Shown here: positions 60,261 through 64,000 of the stretch, piece by piece
How the letters are laid out: each line of letters begins with the position of its first letter
Position numbering within the stretch: the stretch's first letter is position 1
Assembly: GCA_965227145.1 (NCBI GenBank)
Contig: OZ245730.1
Coordinates: forward strand, 4,092,001-4,156,000
Origin: JACKAQ01 sp965227145
GTDB taxonomy: Bacteria; Calditrichota; Calditrichia; RBG-13-44-9; J075
Reading direction: 5' to 3'
DNA: 64,000 bases
The notes under the pieces: model-generated
What the model was told of the DNA's origin: nothing
Seen by the model: only the letters and a program-made list of their open reading frames with translations
Database searches by the model: none
Position numbers and translations under genes: made by a program

Positions 60261-62690
60261 ATGAACTTGCGACGCGGTTTCCTATGGATGTTGATGTTCG
60301 GTTTTTCCCTGCAAATAGCTGGATTTGCCCAATCTTTTCCCACGTATTACGAGCGAAATTTATATCTTGATGGCAGTGCCGCGGCATATCGCAACGGACT
60401 GCTCGGTTACGCCAACCCGGCAAACCTGACGATGCTGGAAGGCTTTAACTTCCGGTATTACTGGCTTAGCCAACAATCGCAAAACGCCGGTAGCACAACC
60501 GGTTGGGGCGTTTTTACAGCCGTTCCCGGGCTCGGTTTTGGCGCGATTCGCAATGGCGCAGACCCATATAAAACAACCACTTACAGATTCAGCATGGCGG
60601 ATGGTAACCGCTCTTTTTCACTCGGTTTCGCATACGAAAAAGTTACCGGCGACAAAGCGCTGCTGAACCAACGCAACCTGTATGCCTTCGGTTTGGTGAT
60701 GCGTCCGGCGCGATCGCTTTCGTTGGGATTTACGGGCAACTTTGCCACGAAAGGCAACGGTCGTGAAGGCGTTGCGGAAATCGGTATCCGACCATTTTTG
60801 AACAACCGGCTGACCCTGTTTGGCGATGCAGCGTTGCAACGCGGTCAGTCCATCGGCGATGCCAACTGGAGCGCCGGTGCTGCCGTCGAACTCATCGAAG
60901 GATTGCAGATTTCCGGTCGCTATTTCGATTCGGAAGCGTTCACCGTCGGGCTAAACCTCAGTTTCGGGAACGCGGGCGTATCCGCCCAAACGCATTACGC
61001 CAACAGCGATACCCGAATTTATAACACCAACAGCATCTCCATCGGCGATTTCAGCGGTAATTTGTTGCAGCCCTTTTTCCGCAACAAACACTACGTTTCG
61101 ATGGAAATGAAAGGGCGCGTTGACTATTTGAAATACGATTTATTCGATCCCGGCACGCAGCGATTCATGGAAATTTTACAGGATATCCGCGATGCGCAGA
61201 GCGATTCCCGCGTGTCGGTTATCGCGCTGAATTTATCCGGAATGCGCGTGTTGCCGGAACACGCATGGGAAATCCGCCAGGCGCTGCTCGCTGCCAAAAC
61301 CGCCGGCAAAAAAATCGTCATATTTTTTGATAACGCAGAAATGACCAATTACCACCTCGCCAGCGTTGCGGATAAAGTGATGATGGACCCTGTCGGCAGC
61401 CTGATGCTTCCCGGCTATCTTTTCGGGCGCACATTTTTGAAAGGCACGCTGGATAAAATGGGACTCGGTTTTGACGAATGGCGATTTTTCAAATACAAAT
61501 CCGCAGCCGAAGCGCTATCGCGGGAGGAATTTTCCGATGCGGATCGCGAACAGCGGCAGGCGCTGGCAGACGCATTTTACGAAACCGCCCGGGCGGAAAT
61601 TTGCGAAAGTCGGGGACTTTCGACCCAACAATTCGATCATCTGATCGATACGCACGTTTATTTTATGCCCGAAGATGCACTCACCCAGGAATTGGTGGAC
61701 ACGCTTTGCCGCTGGGACGATGTCGGCAAGGTCATACAGTCGCTAACGGGCAAAAACAAATTGAAATTGCCGATGGCAATGGTAAAGGAAGCCGACCCGA
61801 ATTACGGTGAATGGAGCGAAAAACCACGCATTGCTGTGGTTTACGCCCTCGGCGAATGCGCGATGGATAGCGGCATCCGCGCACGCTGGCTGGACAAAGT
61901 GATCCGCAGAATCGCCAAAGATCCCGGTATAAAAGCATTGGTGCTGCGGGTCGATTCGCCCGGCGGCGACGGCATGGCATCGGATTATGTTGCCGAAGCA
62001 CTGCGCGTTTGCGCGGAGAAAAAACCGGTAGTGATCAGCCAGGGACAGGTTGCGGCGTCCGGCGGTTACTGGATTTCCATGTATGGCGATACCATTGTTG
62101 CCGCGCCAACCACCATCACCGGCTCCATCGGTGTAATCGGCGGCTGGATTTACGACAAAGGATTGAGCGGAAAACTGGGTATGACCGCCGATCACGTTCA
62201 GCGCGGCGATCACGCGGATATGGGATTTGGCGTTACGCTGCCGCTGTTGGGCATCCGGGTTCCGGCGCGAAATCTGAACGATCAGGAACGCGAGCGAATG
62301 GAAAAAGTGATCAAACAAATGTATGCGGAATTCGTGGAAAAAGTGGCGGACGGACGTGGAATGACAGCCGAAGCGATCGACAAAATCGGGCAGGGTCGCG
62401 TGTGGAGCGGCACCGCCGGAAAAGCCAACGGATTGGTGGATGAAATCGGCGGGCTATCGCTATCGATCGATATTGCGCGAAAAATGGCAAAAATACCGGA
62501 TGATCGAAGCTATAATCTTGTGGAAATTCCCAAATCGAAAGGCTTTATCAATCTCGATTTTCTGTCGCCGGTTTCGGTGAAATCGGAGCTGGAGCAGGAT
62601 GCCACCATTCGGTTCATCAAAATGATGACGGAACGCCCCGGTTACCCGCTGCCGGTATTGCTGCCGGGTGATTATCCGGTTTTGGATTAA
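60261..62690 (+). CDS. Signal peptide peptidase SppA fused to a beta-barrel-like N-terminal domain
   Basis: 809 residues. ATG 60261 has TGGAG five bases upstream and starts a signal peptide (MNLRRGFLWMLMFGFSLQIAGFAQ). Residues about 30-290 read as alternating strands ending in aromatic residues (NFRYYWLSQQS, FSLGFAYEKVTG, SLGFTGNFATKG), like an outer-membrane barrel. Residues about 300-809 are a 67K-type SppA: the catalytic lysine is K413 in FKYKSAAEA, the nucleophile S600 in VAASGGYW, with SPGGDG before it, as in the E. coli protein (K209/S409). Normal SppA is an inner-membrane enzyme without such an N-terminus. The fusion suggests the peptidase sits at the outer membrane. Confidence 0.88.
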   Translation: MNLRRGFLWMLMFGFSLQIAGFAQSFPTYYERNLYLDGSAAAYRNGLLGYANPANLTMLEGFNFRYYWLSQQSQNAGSTTGWGVFTAVPGLGFGAIRNGADPYKTTTYRFSMADGNRSFSLGFAYEKVTGDKALLNQRNLYAFGLVMRPARSLSLGFTGNFATKGNGREGVAEIGIRPFLNNRLTLFGDAALQRGQSIGDANWSAGAAVELIEGLQISGRYFDSEAFTVGLNLSFGNAGVSAQTHYANSDTRIYNTNSISIGDFSGNLLQPFFRNKHYVSMEMKGRVDYLKYDLFDPGTQRFMEILQDIRDAQSDSRVSVIALNLSGMRVLPEHAWEIRQALLAAKTAGKKIVIFFDNAEMTNYHLASVADKVMMDPVGSLMLPGYLFGRTFLKGTLDKMGLGFDEWRFFKYKSAAEALSREEFSDADREQRQALADAFYETARAEICESRGLSTQQFDHLIDTHVYFMPEDALTQELVDTLCRWDDVGKVIQSLTGKNKLKLPMAMVKEADPNYGEWSEKPRIAVVYALGECAMDSGIRARWLDKVIRRIAKDPGIKALVLRVDSPGGDGMASDYVAEALRVCAEKKPVVISQGQVAASGGYWISMYGDTIVAAPTTITGSIGVIGGWIYDKGLSGKLGMTADHVQRGDHADMGFGVTLPLLGIRVPARNLNDQERERMEKVIKQMYAEFVEKVADGRGMTAEAIDKIGQGRVWSGTAGKANGLVDEIGGLSLSIDIARKMAKIPDDRSYNLVEIPKSKGFINLDFLSPVSVKSELEQDATIRFIKMMTERPGYPLPVLLPGDYPVLD

Positions 62691-62710
62691 TTCATTTTTT
62701 TGTGACCCTC

Positions 62711-62737
62711 ATAGAGGCAATCATGAATTGCCTCTAC
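62711..62737. repeat. Palindromic repeat, GTAGAGGCAAT type
   Basis: TAGAGGCAAT (62712-62721) and ATTGCCTCTA (62727-62736) form a perfect 10-bp stem with a 5-base loop in the gap between the convergent SppA and saccharopine dehydrogenase genes. No T-run. It resembles a common dispersed bacterial palindrome. Confidence 0.65.
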
Positions 62738-62764
62738 AGGTAATACAGCCAAATTTTCAATCCG

Positions 62765-64000
62765 TCAAATCAACTCACCTTCGGCAACCGGCTGATGCTG
62801 CTCCTGAAATTTCAATCCGGATTGTTCCAGTTCGTTGAGCACCGGTTCGTAAATCATCGGGTGCGTGGGAATGTGGCACCCGGAAATGGGCAGTTGATTG
62901 GTCAAAATCAATTTTGTGGCAATAGCGGCGGGCATTCCCACCGTTTTGGACATCGCCGTAAAACCGCCGGGATTCCCGAATTCCACCAAAGTGGATTTGA
63001 TGCGCTCGCGCCGGTTACCCTGATCCGGGAAAACAGCTTCAATTTCGTGCTGCAAAATTACCATATCGCGCCCGTCTGCCGGTAACGGCAATTTTTTGAC
63101 GAGCAACTGGCTCATCACATCGGCTGCCGTTTGCACATTTCCGCCGATAATTTCGTCAGAAAACAATCCCAACCATTTCAGGTTTTCCATAATTTTTCCG
63201 GTCGGGCTGATGTGCAGATAATTGGCCACCCGGTTTTCCAACCGCGCACCGGGAACGTGCATCGAAAGGAACATTTGCAGAAAATCGCGATAGGTCATTT
63301 CGCCCAATCCCGAAACGGGCATGGTTTCGTTGGCGAGCCCGAGCCGCACAATCTGGTGCCAGGTTTCGCTCCATCCGGGATAACGCAGCGTTCCGCGAAT
63401 CATCGTTTTCACATCTTTCAAACCAAATAACTCTTTGTATAACAACGAGTTACGATTTGGGTATGCTTCCAACGTCCCGATGCCTTCAACTTCCACCGGC
63501 CAGGTTCGCTGGAACACATGCTGGTAGGGCAATAATTTGATGTGCCCGTCTTCGATATACAACGCACCCGCTTCCCCCGCGCGAACAACGTTCCGGGGAT
63601 TCCAGGTTATGCAATAGCGAAACGGATTGCTCTGCACTTCCGGCGCAGGAATGCCGCTGCCATACGATAAAAATGCGGTAACAATCCCGCCGCGATCGCG
63701 CACCTGCTGAATAAGTTTCATCGCGGACATGTGATCGATGCCCGGATCCAGTCCCATTTCGCTAAGCACCAGCAAATTGTGGCGATGCGCTTCCATATCC
63801 AAATCTTTGATGCGATCATCCATATACGATGCGGATACAAAGTTCGCGCCGTGGCGCAAACAATCGGTCGCTACCTGCGGATGGAACATCGGGGCGAGCA
63901 TGCTGACCACGATATCTGCTTTGCGGATTTGGCTTTCACGCATTTTGGCGTCGTTTACGTCGAACACCACCGCGCTGCCGTTTGGATGATTGCCAACAAC
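62765..64000 (-). CDS. Saccharopine dehydrogenase-like protein (5' part missing)
   Basis: Partial gene: the frame runs open to the end of the window (VVGNHPNGSAVVFDVND before GTG 63970), so the N-terminal nucleotide-binding start lies outside. About 412 residues are seen. ADIVVSMLAPMFHPQVATDCLRHGANFVSASYMDD and LSEMGLDPGIDHMSAMKLI are the Lys9-type saccharopine dehydrogenase blocks, as in the lysine alpha-aminoadipate pathway or the lysine breakdown enzyme. The C-terminus (PMIYEPVLNELEQSGLKF) is also family-like. Whether it makes or uses saccharopine cannot be decided; no other lysine genes are visible in the window. Confidence 0.88.
   Translation of the reverse strand, partial: VVGNHPNGSAVVFDVNDAKMRESQIRKADIVVSMLAPMFHPQVATDCLRHGANFVSASYMDDRIKDLDMEAHRHNLLVLSEMGLDPGIDHMSAMKLIQQVRDRGGIVTAFLSYGSGIPAPEVQSNPFRYCITWNPRNVVRAGEAGALYIEDGHIKLLPYQHVFQRTWPVEVEGIGTLEAYPNRNSLLYKELFGLKDVKTMIRGTLRYPGWSETWHQIVRLGLANETMPVSGLGEMTYRDFLQMFLSMHVPGARLENRVANYLHISPTGKIMENLKWLGLFSDEIIGGNVQTAADVMSQLLVKKLPLPADGRDMVILQHEIEAVFPDQGNRRERIKSTLVEFGNPGGFTAMSKTVGMPAAIATKLILTNQLPISGCHIPTHPMIYEPVLNELEQSGLKFQEQHQPVAEGELI

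Noticed and set aside
1..64000. Search for tRNA, rRNA, CRISPR arrays, integrases, transposases and defence genes
   Set aside because: None was recognised by eye; small RNA genes could still be missed without a covariance-model search.

Overview
The window reads as ordinary chromosomal DNA of a Gram-negative, double-membraned bacterium of the FCB group, most likely a Calditrichota/KSB1/Ignavibacteria-like lineage. This is inferred, not proven. Two secreted proteins end in a type IX secretion (T9SS type A) sorting domain with the NYPNPFNPST or NFPNPFNPST motif. There are a TonB receptor with an N-terminal carboxypeptidase-regulatory domain, an OmpA protein with thrombospondin type 3 repeats, lipoproteins with clear lipoboxes, and AGGAGG-type ribosome binding sites. 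I saw no rRNA, tRNA, CRISPR array, integrase or transposase. The window cuts a gene at each end.

Layout. 1-5630: a peptide/nickel-type ABC importer (3'-end of a solute-binding protein, an unknown secreted protein, two permeases, a double ATPase). 5809-6969: a DsrE-like protein and a membrane protein with a CBS-like tail. 7241-9500 (minus): hutI-hutG for histidine breakdown. 9990-13197: secreted M6 metalloprotease and OmpA/TSP3 protein. 13710-16274: KefF-like flavoprotein and KefC-like antiporter. 16398-22173: prolyl oligopeptidase, tryptophanase, M1 aminopeptidase lipoprotein. Together with hut these suggest a life on proteins, peptides and amino acids.

22421-31682 is a regulatory-transport unit. 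A dCache/HAMP/GAF/PAS histidine kinase and a sigma-54 response regulator sit directly upstream of a near-perfect -24/-12 promoter (27214-27230), which heads an operon for an outer-membrane porin, a universal stress protein, a TAXI-type binding protein and a fused TRAP permease. The kinase probably senses a carboxylate-like solute and switches on its uptake across both membranes.

31769-37691 is a minus-strand stretch (MenC-like enzyme, MOSC protein, alkyltransferase-like protein, DUF547 protein, GT39-like glycosyltransferase) broken by one plus-strand hypothetical gene. 37864-43508 is a thiamine operon: a TPP riboswitch with its own terminator precedes a TonB receptor, a sterol-desaturase-like hydroxylase, thiamine pyrophosphokinase and a sodium:solute symporter, which suggests thiamine salvage from outside through to TPP.

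43599-64000 holds a GAF/sigma-54 regulator, a DUF4097 lipoprotein, a nitrilase-family amidase, a quinone-reductase-like dehydrogenase, a DUF429 protein, a T9SS-exported sugar-dehydrogenase-like protein, a Ste24 protease, a 1721-residue T9SS cargo protein, a cation-chloride-cotransporter-like permease, an SppA peptidase fused to a beta-barrel-like N-terminus, and the 3' part of a saccharopine dehydrogenase. Several families of short dispersed palindromes lie between genes, some acting as terminators.
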